Shown in pieces: positions 8,299 through 15,455 of a DNA stretch of 35,485 nt. The notes beneath the pieces are model-generated. The model saw only the letters and a program-made list of their open reading frames with translations. It made no database searches and was not told where the DNA came from. The DNA lies in the NCBI GenBank assembly GCA_030427125.1, contig JAUHXF010000010.1, positions 1 to 35,485 on the forward strand, read 5' to 3'. The translations under genes and the position numbers were made by a program. Source of the DNA: a bacterium. Its GTDB lineage: Bacteria; Patescibacteriota; Saccharimonadia; Saccharimonadales; SZUA-47. Position 1 is the first letter of the stretch. Every line of letters starts with the position of its first letter.

Positions 8299-8718
8299 AT
8301 GCAGACGCAATTATATTGGCAAATTCACACACTGGCTTTCTTGTTCGAGAAGAAAGCCGATGAACGATTAAAGGAGAGCTTCGGACTCGGATTTGCTCAA
8401 TATAAAGTGCTGGAGGCAATTGGTAGAAATACGAATGCCAAGCAGAACACAGTTGCTGAACTGCTTGATCAAACAGAGGCAAGCATTTCGAGACAAATAC
8501 GTATTCTTTCTCGTAAAAACCTCATTACCGTAGACATGGTCATGGGTAATAAGCGCGCCCGCGAGCTTAATTTAACAGAACAGGGCGAAGAGCAACTGCG
8601 TCTATGCCACGAGCAGCTTGAGATGATTCACGCTCGTGTATTTAACGGTCTCAGCTCGGAAGATGTGCAGTATTTTGAGGCGCTATTCGAGCGACTTATT
8701 GCGAATATTCGCTCATAG
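8299..8718 (+). CDS. MarR family transcriptional regulator
   Basis: 139-aa cytosolic winged-helix regulator, expected to dimerise and bind palindromic operators. The winged-helix core is clear: FAQYKVLEAIGRN, then TVAELLDQTEASISRQIRILSRKNLI (recognition helix), then the wing VDMVMGNKRARELNLTEQGEEQL. Length is normal for the family. It is convergent with the trehalase gene and their 3' ends overlap by 6 bp. The ligand is unknown; control of its own promoter or of the trehalase is possible but not shown. Confidence 0.9.
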   Translation: MQTQLYWQIHTLAFLFEKKADERLKESFGLGFAQYKVLEAIGRNTNAKQNTVAELLDQTEASISRQIRILSRKNLITVDMVMGNKRARELNLTEQGEEQLRLCHEQLEMIHARVFNGLSSEDVQYFEALFERLIANIRS

Positions 8719-9918
8719 GTATTTTTCTACAAAGTAAATATAGACACCGTTTGTCCATCCAAAACCAACTTGATTCGGATAGACACCTTCAGCAGGTGCC
8801 AATGAAGTGTTGACGACGTTATATTTTTCTTGGAACTCATTATGCTCAACAAACCATTTTGTACAATTTCTCACCCATTTTTCAGCCAGATGTTTAGCCT
8901 TTTCTTCATACCCGTATAACGACAACCCTTCGCACACTATATATTGAAGTGGAGCCCAGCCATTTGGGTAGGCCCACTGAGTTTTTGCGGAACCAAACAG
9001 ACTGTAGTACATGGCATTGCCGATGGTTGTGGTGAGGCCGCCAGGCTTCTCGAATCGTTCAAGTTTATCAACGAGGCTCTTCGCCTGTTCTTGGCTTGCA
9101 AGCCCTGTCCATAAGGCATAGTATGCTGCGAGGGACCAAACATTACTTTTCTTTTTTTCTTGATAGTTATAATCAAAGAAGAAGCCATGACGGCTATGCC
9201 ACATAATACGCGTTACTATGACTTGTCGCTGTTCCGCTGCATCGTGCCAGATTCGTTCTTCGCTTGATTCACCTAGTATGTGTGCGGCGCGAGCAAAGTC
9301 GGCTTCGTATTTATAGAGTAGGCAATTAAGGTCTACCGGTAGATAGTCCATGCATTGGCGCTGAAATCGAGGCGTCATATCCCAGCCGCTTTCTGCTTCA
9401 GCCATATCGTGAAGTGAATTAATATCGTAATACCGACTTAAGCCTCGGTGAACTTTACGCATATGTGGGTGTGCACTCGACGTCCAGACGGTTTGGTATT
9501 CTTGCTTTGCTACCTGTATGTACTTGCGCAGCCAAGATTTTGATTTTCCATATTTGTCGTAGACATGAAAAATGAAGGTTGTAAGTATTGGTGGCTGTGA
9601 CCGAGATGTGAAATAGTACCTGTTTGCGTTGGGGATAAGACCAAACTCCTTGTAGAGATGAATAAGGTTGTCGAGCATTCCAGTGACGAGTTCTTCATCA
9701 TTTATTCCGATAGCAATAAAATAGCTGTCCCAGTAGTATTGTTCATTAAACACGAAGCCGTTACGATCTTTTCCTGGGACGATGTACGGGTTTGGGAGGC
9801 CAATGAGCGTCGCATCGTTTTTCACAGAAGTCCGTTTTAGTTCTGTCCAGAATTCAGAAATATGATCAAGCGCTGCTTGAATGTCTGATTGTTCAATTTG
9901 TATGTTTCGCCCACTCAT
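8713..9918 (-). CDS. Glycoside hydrolase family 37 trehalase
   Basis: 401-aa enzyme predicted to split trehalose into two glucoses. GH37 marks are present: a signature-1-like PGKDRNGFVFNEQYYWDSY (about 48-66), NANRYYFTSRSQPP (97-110), ESGWDMTPRF with the presumed catalytic acid Asp180, the signature-2-like QWAYPNGWAPLQ (314-325) and FQEKYNV with the presumed base Glu364. No signal peptide is seen, so it is probably cytoplasmic as in TreF. It is well short of the roughly 550 residues of E. coli enzymes but keeps the whole catalytic set. A related (alpha/alpha)6-barrel glucosidase is the main alternative. Confidence 0.88.
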   Translation of the reverse strand: MSGRNIQIEQSDIQAALDHISEFWTELKRTSVKNDATLIGLPNPYIVPGKDRNGFVFNEQYYWDSYFIAIGINDEELVTGMLDNLIHLYKEFGLIPNANRYYFTSRSQPPILTTFIFHVYDKYGKSKSWLRKYIQVAKQEYQTVWTSSAHPHMRKVHRGLSRYYDINSLHDMAEAESGWDMTPRFQRQCMDYLPVDLNCLLYKYEADFARAAHILGESSEERIWHDAAEQRQVIVTRIMWHSRHGFFFDYNYQEKKKSNVWSLAAYYALWTGLASQEQAKSLVDKLERFEKPGGLTTTIGNAMYYSLFGSAKTQWAYPNGWAPLQYIVCEGLSLYGYEEKAKHLAEKWVRNCTKWFVEHNEFQEKYNVVNTSLAPAEGVYPNQVGFGWTNGVYIYFVEKYL

Positions 9919-9926
9919 CTATTGGT

Positions 9927-9954
9927 AGTGTAACGGTCTGAGTGATATTTTCAA
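9927..9954 (-). promoter_or_regulatory. Promoter of the trehalase gene, leaderless type
   Basis: On the minus strand TTGAAA (9954-9949), 16-nt spacer, TACACT (9932-9927). The -10 ends 8 nt before the ATG at 9918, and no Shine-Dalgarno is visible. Confidence 0.5.
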
Positions 9955-10035
9955 GAGTATTATTACTATGAGAATACGCTGTACATTGCCTTTTATGCAG
10001 TTAAGTATCACCATAAAGACAGCGCGACCACTTTG

Positions 10036-10064
10036 TTGATACCGATTATGTTTTATGCTATAAT
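10036..10064 (+). promoter_or_regulatory. Sigma-70 promoter of tmRNA
   Basis: TTGATA (10036-10041), exactly 17 nt, TATAAT (10059-10064), the strongest consensus promoter in the window. Transcription would start near 10071, giving a 5' leader of about 58 nt to be removed. That leader holds an AU-rich hairpin (10082-10104, with GTCT/AGAC able to close it at 10072-10109), a likely processing element. The rest of the gap from 9955 holds nothing else I can support. Confidence 0.75.
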
Positions 10065-10128
10065 ATATTTAGTCTCGGTACTGTTTTTTTGGGATACCAA
10101 AAACAAGACCGGAGCATAATTTTGACGC

Positions 10129-10536
10129 GGGGCTGATTTAAGCTCGACATTGGACTTTTACAATCTAGTATGGCAAGCCGGGTTTATCTGAACGTTATCC
10201 GGATAAAATTACAAATGCAAGTTCATTTGATCGCGAAGAAGCTATTGCTAGCCTGAAGAATCTCTTCACAGCTGACAAAGAGCAGTTCGCATTTGCAGCC
10301 TAATTTTTTAGTCTGCGATCTTCGCTACTGACATCAGATAGGTGGCAAGGTCTTATATTCATCTGATTGCTACCGCGTCCGCTACCTGAGGACGAGGAGT
10401 AAGCTTTTCAGGTCGCTCTACGAGAGTCTTTTGTCTATTTATATCTTTCGTAGCTAAGAACGGTAAATAGACTAAGCTTGTAGTCATCTAGAGAGTGAAC
10501 CGATGGACGTGGGGGCAGTACCCACCAGCTCCACCA
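10129..10536 (+). ncRNA. ssrA: tmRNA (SsrA), ribosome rescue
   Basis: 408-nt transfer-messenger RNA. The 5' GGGGCTG pairs with the 3' CAGCTCC before ACCA, and the TCGAC of the D-like arm and GGACGTGGG of the T arm are present. The tag frame ends at TAA 10301-10303 with last residues EQFAFAA, a typical degradation tag end. Helices for later pseudoknots are visible, such as ATCAGAT/ATCTGAT with GGTGGCA/TGCTACC, and GTCTATTTA/TAAATAGAC. The resume codon is probably GCA at 10217, giving a 28-residue tag, long for the class. The T loop GGCAGTA and the A-G in the D loop are unusual. CCA is encoded. SmpB is not in the window. Confidence 0.93.
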
Positions 10537-10537
10537 T
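10505..10537 (+). repeat. tmRNA 3'-end direct repeat, native copy
   Basis: The end of the tmRNA T arm and acceptor strand. The 18 bases at 10520-10537, ending in CCAT, recur exactly at 10642-10659. The upstream GGACGTG (10505-10511) recurs at 10629-10635. Confidence 0.8.
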
Positions 10538-10544
10538 TATCTTA

Positions 10545-10572
10545 AGAGGGGTTCACCCCTCTATTTGTTTTT
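10545..10572 (+). terminator. Terminator of tmRNA
   Basis: AGAGGGGT/ACCCCTCT inverted repeat followed by ATTTGTTTTT. It begins 8 nt after the tmRNA CCA. Confidence 0.8.
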
Positions 10573-10628
10573 GAAGTAAATTCAAAAACTGCGTTACTCC
10601 CCCTAAAGCTCGTTCCACTCGTATCGCA

Positions 10629-10659
10629 GGACGTGACCAGCACCCACCAGCTCCACCAT
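10629..10659 (+). repeat. Degenerate second copy of the tmRNA 3' end
   Basis: GGACGTG plus an 18-base exact copy of the tmRNA end (10642-10659), lying 122 bp after the native end with no 5' half of a tmRNA. It looks like an attachment-site scar of an integrated and later mostly deleted element. The stretch between the copies (10573-10628) holds a TTTTTGAA/TTCAAAAA inverted repeat and no gene. Confidence 0.75.
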
Positions 10660-10663
10660 AAGC

Positions 10664-10692
10664 ACCTCATCTATTGATGGGGTTTTTATTTT
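10664..10692 (+). terminator. Terminator after the duplicated tmRNA end
   Basis: ACCTCATC-tatt-GATGGGGT (8 bp, one G-T pair) followed by a T-rich tract. It starts 5 nt after the second CCA. Confidence 0.7.
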
Positions 10693-10697
10693 CCGTT

Positions 10698-10703
10698 TAT
10701 AAT
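10698..10703 (+). promoter_or_regulatory. -10 box of the 47-aa gene, leaderless type
   Basis: TATAAT ends 8 nt before the ATG at 10712, and there is no Shine-Dalgarno. Confidence 0.45.
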
Positions 10704-10711
10704 TACTTTCA

Positions 10712-10855
10712 ATGAAGTGCGAAAATAAAATGAGTTTCGATAGCAGGAAAGAGGCAGAAGATACTGCCCGTATTGCATTATTGCAACATGGAACGAAACT
10801 AAACCCTTACCTATGTAGGGAGTGTAATCTGTGGCATTTAGCATCAAAGTTTTAG
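10712..10855 (+). CDS. 47-aa zinc-knuckle-like small protein
   Basis: Small protein with a C-terminal motif PYLCRECNLWHLASK: Cys-x2-Cys, then Trp-His and a Ser-Lys end. This resembles the (Y/F)xCxxCxxWHLTSK tail of many short phage and bacterial zinc-binding proteins. The N-terminal half is helical and charged. The ATG at 10712 is chosen because a TATAAT lies 8 nt upstream; an in-frame ATG at 10730 would give 41 aa. Only two cysteines and one histidine are visible, so a full zinc site may need a partner or dimer. Function unknown. Confidence 0.6.
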   Translation: MKCENKMSFDSRKEAEDTARIALLQHGTKLNPYLCRECNLWHLASKF

Positions 10856-10889
10856 GGGAATACACTAACTCTTAATAATTATATGCATA

Positions 10890-10918
10890 TTGTAAAAAAA
10901 GTTGCATAATAGTATAAT
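10890..10918 (+). promoter_or_regulatory. Promoter of the gene at 10927, leaderless type
   Basis: TTGTAA (10890-10895), 17 nt, TATAAT (10913-10918). The ATG follows 8 nt after the -10, so the transcript start should fall at or next to the start codon. Confidence 0.6.
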
Positions 10919-10926
10919 TATCGTAA

Positions 10927-12120
10927 ATGACTAGTGATGACAATTCTCCAGAGCGTCTTAAGCGTGAAGCATTAATTACCGCCGCCGCATTCCCCGAACA
11001 GCTTGAGGTGCAACCCGTCAAAGATATAGATGCCTTATTCGGTTTAGCACACGGCTTACTAGATGAGCGTCATGCTATAAGAAAAGCAATTATTGACGGG
11101 GAAAAAAGTGTTGTAACTAAAGACAAACACGCAATGATGCTAGAAACTGTTGAAGATGGCGTCACCGTAAAGAGAGCATGTGATGTATATCTATCTAGTG
11201 GGGTAAGGGAAGACACTGTTCGATTGCTTTTCGTTGATGCGGGGCAAGAGCCTGAATCTGTAGCTAACGATGATGTTATTATCATGACCAGAGGGAATCT
11301 AAAGGACGGAATAACAGTCTTGCTTTTCGATAAGGATAATCTTGGCCTCTATCATGACGCTAATCACGAGCAAGATTATGCTATCGCAAAAGAAGTTATA
11401 GATCGTATTTCAAGCGACATTGAAAGACGGCGGTTTCATAGAAATATGAATAGGCAACGACGCAATAGACGGATACGATCTTCTGTCGTTGGGGCTGCAA
11501 TAGGTATGGCGGCCGGGTATAGTCATAATGTTATTGGTGAACCTGATCTGCCTGCATATCTGCCTGTGGGCCCAGCTGAATGGATTCTTGACTGGAATAA
11601 CGGCCCTGATCACAAAGCTTCAGGATACGATAATCCAGAAAATGAAGTTATAACGCGAGGAATAACAACAGAACTACCTATTGCAGAAGACTATGATGTG
11701 CATGGTGTACCTCGATCTTGGTCTAGTGGGGGGCTTGATTCGTCAACGAGTAACGTCCAGCTAGGTGAGAAACCTGGACTGTGGAAAGTAGATCTCACTC
11801 AAGATACAGAGGTGGCTGATGATATTGATCCAGAAATGCTAGAAGAACGAGTTTCTCAGCTATTTGAAGATTTTGACTGTGGTGACTTGAGCGGAGAATC
11901 CTGTTCTGTATCAGCCATGGATACCGTGAGAAATGCCGAACTAGATGCAACAACAAGATGTCACACTGTTGATATAATATTGCGCCAGGACACTCAGTTA
12001 TTCGGGACTGATAGTAGTCTAGACGGCTATACGTACTACTATGATGATGACTTCCTGAAGCTATGTTCATCGTTAGGTGTATCTGTGCTAGACCCTGAAG
12101 TCTTTATATATAACCCTTGA
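10927..12120 (+). CDS. Orphan protein with central basic/hydrophobic segment (hypothetical)
   Basis: 397 aa that I cannot assign to a family. Residues 1-155 look like a soluble mixed alpha/beta domain. A very basic stretch of Arg and Asn (about 158-180) leads into a modest hydrophobic segment (SSVVGAAIGMAAGYSHNVI) that could be one membrane helix. With the positive side inside, residues 200-397 would be outside the cell; that part is acidic and has four cysteines (DFDCGDLSGESCS, TRCHTVD, KLCSSLG) that could pair. It has its own promoter and is followed by the tRNA-Phe gene. It may be lineage specific. Confidence 0.75.
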   Translation: MTSDDNSPERLKREALITAAAFPEQLEVQPVKDIDALFGLAHGLLDERHAIRKAIIDGEKSVVTKDKHAMMLETVEDGVTVKRACDVYLSSGVREDTVRLLFVDAGQEPESVANDDVIIMTRGNLKDGITVLLFDKDNLGLYHDANHEQDYAIAKEVIDRISSDIERRRFHRNMNRQRRNRRIRSSVVGAAIGMAAGYSHNVIGEPDLPAYLPVGPAEWILDWNNGPDHKASGYDNPENEVITRGITTELPIAEDYDVHGVPRSWSSGGLDSSTSNVQLGEKPGLWKVDLTQDTEVADDIDPEMLEERVSQLFEDFDCGDLSGESCSVSAMDTVRNAELDATTRCHTVDIILRQDTQLFGTDSSLDGYTYYYDDDFLKLCSSLGVSVLDPEVFIYNP

Positions 12121-12137
12121 GTACTTGAGAAAACAGG

Positions 12138-12143
12138 TATAAT
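12138..12143 (+). promoter_or_regulatory. -10 box of tRNA-Phe
   Basis: TATAAT ends 28 nt before the tRNA 5' end. The best -35 match, TTGAGT (12117-12122), is only 15 nt away, so the -35 is uncertain. Confidence 0.5.
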
Positions 12144-12171
12144 CTCGTAAAATAGCATCTACGTCATTGAC

Positions 12172-12247
12172 GGCTCTGTAGCTCAGTTGGTAGAGCAGAG
12201 GCCTGAAGAGCCTTGTGTCCCCAGTTCAAGTCTGGGCGGAGCCACCA
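12172..12247 (+). tRNA. tRNA-Phe (GAA)
   Basis: 76 nt. Acceptor GGCTCTG pairs with CGGAGCC, discriminator A, encoded CCA. The anticodon loop CTGAAGA gives GAA. The D loop keeps G18G19 and the T loop is the standard TTCAAGT. Confidence 0.97.
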
Positions 12248-12248
12248 A
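12232..12248 (+). repeat. tRNA-Phe 3'-end direct repeat, native copy
   Basis: 17 bases, CTGGGCGGAGCCACCAA, recur exactly at 12366-12382. The neighbouring T-arm bases 12220-12232 also occur inverted at 12295-12307. Confidence 0.85.
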
Positions 12249-12254
12249 TAAAAC

Positions 12255-12277
12255 AACCCAGTAATCTGGGTTTTTTT
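12255..12277 (+). terminator. Terminator of tRNA-Phe
   Basis: AACCCAG-taat-CTGGGTT followed by seven T, starting 8 nt after the CCA. Confidence 0.85.
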
Positions 12278-12278
12278 A

Positions 12279-12382
12279 TTGAAGATGAATCTTGGACTTG
12301 AACTGGGATAGCTGCGAAGCAGCCCAGTCAGTGCAGCAACGTAGTTGCAAAAAGCGTAGCGCTGCCTGGGCGGAGCCACCAA
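12279..12382 (+). other. Structured non-coding stretch with inverted T-arm and duplicated tRNA-Phe end
   Basis: No gene. From 12295 to 12307 it holds an exact reverse complement of 13 bases of the tRNA-Phe T arm. Then come a GC-rich hairpin (12302-12328: ACTGG and GCTGC pairing with GCAGC and CCAGT), nested pairs GCAAC/GTTGC (12336-12348) inside GCAGC/GCTGC (12333-12365), and a 17-base copy of the tRNA 3' end (12366-12382) running into the next terminator. It may be an integration scar or an RNA able to pair with the tRNA precursor. Confidence 0.6.
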
Positions 12383-12421
12383 AGAGAGTTTTGATTGTTA
12401 ACTCAAAACTCTCTTTTTTTA
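12381..12421 (+). terminator. Strong terminator after the duplicated tRNA-Phe end
   Basis: A 14-bp perfect stem (12381-12394 with 12403-12416, arms AAAGAGAGTTTTGA and its complement), loop of 8, with the U tract at 12414-12420. It begins at the A of the duplicated CCA. Confidence 0.88.
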
Positions 12422-12468
12422 TTTCGTGGTATTATCGGAGCATAAGAACTTTGTGAGGAATATATAAA

Positions 12469-13530
12469 ATGGACCCAAACCAACAACAGCCAAACCCGAC
12501 ACCACAACCTGCGCCACATCCAGCGCCAGGACAGCCCGTACACCCGTCGTCAACGACACCACATCCAGCGCCAAATGAACATGCTGCACAACAACAACCG
12601 ACTCCACCGCCGCCAACTCCAGCACCGGTCACCTCCGACCATCAGACGCAGCCAGCGAGCCAGCAAGCAGCTCCAAGTCCATCATCAGATTTTTCATCAA
12701 ACCCATTTTTAGCGACAGGACGTGGGCTTGGATCAGTATTTTCAGCCAATCCACTTAGCTCAATCGCAATAGTATTTGCACCACTCGTCTTATTTGCTGT
12801 CGGCGGCTTAGGGGTGTTTTTCGCACTCGGATTTGCGCTCGTGAGCCCGATTATATCTATACTGGTTGGGTTGGTCGGCTTTCTTATTTTTGTGCTGCTT
12901 TTGTTACGTATTAGCGTCGGGACTGCATACCTCGCTTCTGAAGCCTACAAAGGCAGTTCAGTGACTGCTAAAGAAGCAATTTTCAAAGGAATCAAACCGC
13001 ATTATGGGAAAGTGCTCTGGGCTCTTTTCTTAGCGGGGCTACTCATTATTCTTGGGTTTTTATTCTTTATCATTCCGGGAATAATACTGCTTGCTCGCTA
13101 TAGCCTCATCCCTTACGTTATATTCAACGAAGATGTACGTGGCATAAAGGCGTTAGGCAGGAGTTGGGCGTTGACTAAAGGGCATACTATGGAGATGCTC
13201 GGCCTGCTCGCAGCTACTTCAGTAATTGGCGGCGACGGTTCATTGTTGCCGATTATTTCTTCTAGTGCATTGGCCAATCGCTATCATGAGCTTGTTGAAC
13301 ATGAAAAAACAGGTAAAAGCACAGGGAAAGTACACTGGATAAATACCCTCGTAGTTGTTGGGTCAGTCGTACTCTTCGTTATCATGATTACTGCTTCAGC
13401 ACTATCTTCAGGAGGATCAGATCCAAACAGTGACCTTGAATCGTTGCTTAATGAAGAGTTTGAAAGAAGCTTTCAGATTGAGTCGGACTTTGACTTCAAC
13501 ACAGGAGAGTTCAATAGCAATTTCCGGTAA
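12469..13530 (+). CDS. Proline-rich multi-pass membrane protein (hypothetical)
   Basis: 353 aa. Residues 1-75 are a Pro/Gln/Ala-rich, disordered cytoplasmic tail encoded partly by a duplicated 15-base unit. Then come about five to six membrane segments, and an acidic C-terminal tail. The middle, with FFIIPGIILLARYSLIPYVI...RSWALTKGHTMEMLG, matches the pattern of glycerophosphodiester phosphodiesterase-type and DUF975-like membrane domains (IPG-hydrophobic-RY...RSW-LTKG). No catalytic domain is attached. GAGG precedes the ATG by about 11 nt. Function unknown. Confidence 0.8.
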   Translation: MDPNQQQPNPTPQPAPHPAPGQPVHPSSTTPHPAPNEHAAQQQPTPPPPTPAPVTSDHQTQPASQQAAPSPSSDFSSNPFLATGRGLGSVFSANPLSSIAIVFAPLVLFAVGGLGVFFALGFALVSPIISILVGLVGFLIFVLLLLRISVGTAYLASEAYKGSSVTAKEAIFKGIKPHYGKVLWALFLAGLLIILGFLFFIIPGIILLARYSLIPYVIFNEDVRGIKALGRSWALTKGHTMEMLGLLAATSVIGGDGSLLPIISSSALANRYHELVEHEKTGKSTGKVHWINTLVVVGSVVLFVIMITASALSSGGSDPNSDLESLLNEEFERSFQIESDFDFNTGEFNSNFR

Positions 13531-13545
13531 GATCGCATAGATACG

Positions 13546-13551
13546 TATAAT
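13546..13551 (+). promoter_or_regulatory. -10 box of the gene at 13560, leaderless type
   Basis: TATAAT ends 8 nt before the ATG at 13560; no Shine-Dalgarno. Confidence 0.5.
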
Positions 13552-13559
13552 AATCAGTA

Positions 13560-15284
13560 ATGGTTATCAAAATACGTCTCAAGAGTATTGCCCACGGTAT
13601 ATGGCGGGTTGTCAGCAACAAGAAAAATCTTATAGTTTTTGCGCTGTTTTTATTACTGTTATTTGGTGTGCAGCTTGGGTTATTTTTTATAACGGAACAG
13701 ACAGTTTCATATAATGAGAAAGAGCTTTCAGGCACAGATGAAGAGGTCTTAACGGCAATTGTTAGTGAGGACGTGACAATTGAGCTTGTGCATGGTGAGA
13801 AGCGCCTTCAACAACGTATTGCACCAATGGGTATAAATATCAACGAAGATGTTGCCGCTGAACAGCTACAGGACAGAAAGCCCTATAGTAGATTGATACC
13901 ATTTGTCGGACTGTTTATTGACGGTTCATCGCTAGAATTGCAGCCTCAATATACAATCGATGAAGAGAAGTTGCATGCGGCATCTGAAGAAATAGCAGCT
14001 GCGTTGTCGTACGATGCAGAAGACGCAGGCTTGGCTGAACAAGAAGGTGGACTCGTAGCCACGCCCGAAAAAGAGGGAAGCATGCTAAGTAGTGACGTCG
14101 TTTTCCGAACGTTAGCTGCATATTTCTCAAACCCGCAAGATAAGCAAGTAGTGTTTGCCGGTAAAAGTGTTTCAGCAGAATTAACAGCGGAAGAATTGAA
14201 GTCTATTATAGAGACATATCAATCGTTGCTGTTGAGTTCGCTCATTGTGCAAGTTGACGATAGAGAGTATGTATTAGGACCGGATGAAATACTTGGTCTG
14301 GTTGAAATCACCTCTGATTCACTACAGTTCTCCGGGGAGGCTGCCACAGAGTTAGTTGGTCAGTGGACGAAAGATATTGTCGAAACATCTGGCACTACAA
14401 AAGTGACATATGTTGACGACAAAGAGACTGATCGTATCATTGGAAGTGATGGCAGGGGTTTTAACACAGATGAGATGTTACAGGATATTGCAGCTTGGAT
14501 AGATAACCCAACAGACGGGGAGGTGCTGTCGTACGAAAGCTTTGTGGTGCCAGCACGAGTGGTCGAAGATAGAATATATACGGCAACAAGCGCAGGACTG
14601 AAAAGTCTATTAGAAAACTGGATTTCAGAGAATGCTGGAACGTACAGTGTCTACGTCGAAGAGCTCGATTCCGGTGGCAGGAAGGCGGCTGTACACGATG
14701 ATATCTCGAGAGTCATGGCAAGCACCTATAAAGTTTTCTTGAGCGCGGTTGCATATCACTTAGCTGAAAACGGAGAGATTTCACTCAATAAGAAAGTGTA
14801 CGGCAATAGCACGGTTGAAGATTGTATTCGCCTAGGGATCATAAACTCTGATAATCCATGTATGATAGCGCTTGGTAAATACATAGGCTGGGCAAAAGTT
14901 GACAGTACAATTGCTGCTATGGGCTTCAAGGACACAGTGTTGAATAATTATAATTCTGACGGAAGTTTCAATGGTGATAAGACTTCAACTGCGAGAGATA
15001 TGGCTCAAATATTGAAACAACTCTCAAACGGCACGCTGCTTTCTTCTGCAAATACTAAGAAGCTACTCGGCTATATGGCTCAAGATATCTATGATGACGG
15101 CATTCCAGCTGGGTCAGGCGGGTCGAATGTCGAACACAAAGTTGGCTTTTTGTATGCGCTTAAACACGATATGGGCATCGTCTACGCTCCTGAATCAACG
15201 TATGTGCTGGTTGTACTATCGGACAACTCCTCTTGGTCCCGAATAGCTGACGTCTCACAAGAAATATTTACATTCTTAAACTAA
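13560..15284 (+). CDS. Membrane-anchored VanW-like and class A beta-lactamase-fold serine hydrolase
   Basis: 574 aa. One N-terminal membrane segment (about 22-42) suggests export with an anchor. Residues 50-330 look like the VanW-associated putative peptidoglycan-binding domains. The C-terminal part (about 340-574) has the beta-lactamase/transpeptidase motifs: SxxK as MASTYKV, SDN as INSDNPC, and a KTG-like HKVG. The third motif has Val for Thr/Ser. Without the beta-lactamase Glu166 loop being clear, it may be a cell-wall enzyme or an inactive homologue, not an antibiotic hydrolase. It has its own -10 and overlaps no neighbour. Confidence 0.83.
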   Translation: MVIKIRLKSIAHGIWRVVSNKKNLIVFALFLLLLFGVQLGLFFITEQTVSYNEKELSGTDEEVLTAIVSEDVTIELVHGEKRLQQRIAPMGININEDVAAEQLQDRKPYSRLIPFVGLFIDGSSLELQPQYTIDEEKLHAASEEIAAALSYDAEDAGLAEQEGGLVATPEKEGSMLSSDVVFRTLAAYFSNPQDKQVVFAGKSVSAELTAEELKSIIETYQSLLLSSLIVQVDDREYVLGPDEILGLVEITSDSLQFSGEAATELVGQWTKDIVETSGTTKVTYVDDKETDRIIGSDGRGFNTDEMLQDIAAWIDNPTDGEVLSYESFVVPARVVEDRIYTATSAGLKSLLENWISENAGTYSVYVEELDSGGRKAAVHDDISRVMASTYKVFLSAVAYHLAENGEISLNKKVYGNSTVEDCIRLGIINSDNPCMIALGKYIGWAKVDSTIAAMGFKDTVLNNYNSDGSFNGDKTSTARDMAQILKQLSNGTLLSSANTKKLLGYMAQDIYDDGIPAGSGGSNVEHKVGFLYALKHDMGIVYAPESTYVLVVLSDNSSWSRIADVSQEIFTFLN

Positions 15285-15303
15285 AAAAACGACCGATTGG
15301 TCG
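15283..15303 (-). terminator. Terminator of tRNA-Leu
   Basis: On the minus strand CGACC-aatc-GGTCG followed by seven T, starting about 9 nt after the tRNA CCA. Confidence 0.8.
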
Positions 15304-15311
15304 CTCGAATT

Positions 15312-15397
15312 TGGTGCGCGGGGCGGGACTTGAACCCGCACGCCGTAAAGGCCGGAGATTTTAAGTCTCCTATGTCTACCAATTCCACCACCCGCGC
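15312..15397 (-). tRNA. tRNA-Leu (UAA)
   Basis: 86 nt with a long variable arm. Acceptor GCGCGGG/CCCGCGC, discriminator A, encoded CCA. Anticodon loop CTTAAAA gives UAA. Elbow bases are standard (GG in the D loop, TTCAAGT in the T loop). It is divergent from tRNA-Cys. Confidence 0.96.
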
Positions 15398-15412
15398 TTG
15401 AGTGATTTTGTG

Positions 15413-15441
15413 TTACTACTATACCCCAAGTCCTGTATACT
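15413..15441 (+). promoter_or_regulatory. Promoter of tRNA-Cys
   Basis: TTACTA (15413-15418), 17 nt, TATACT (15436-15441). The -10 ends 14 nt before the tRNA 5' end. Confidence 0.45.
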
Positions 15442-15455
15442 ATCTACTGTTTTAT

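Noticed and set aside
12164-12382. Minus-strand 72-aa open frame over tRNA-Phe
   Set aside because: It is the reverse of the tRNA and its duplicated end, a well-known kind of false gene.
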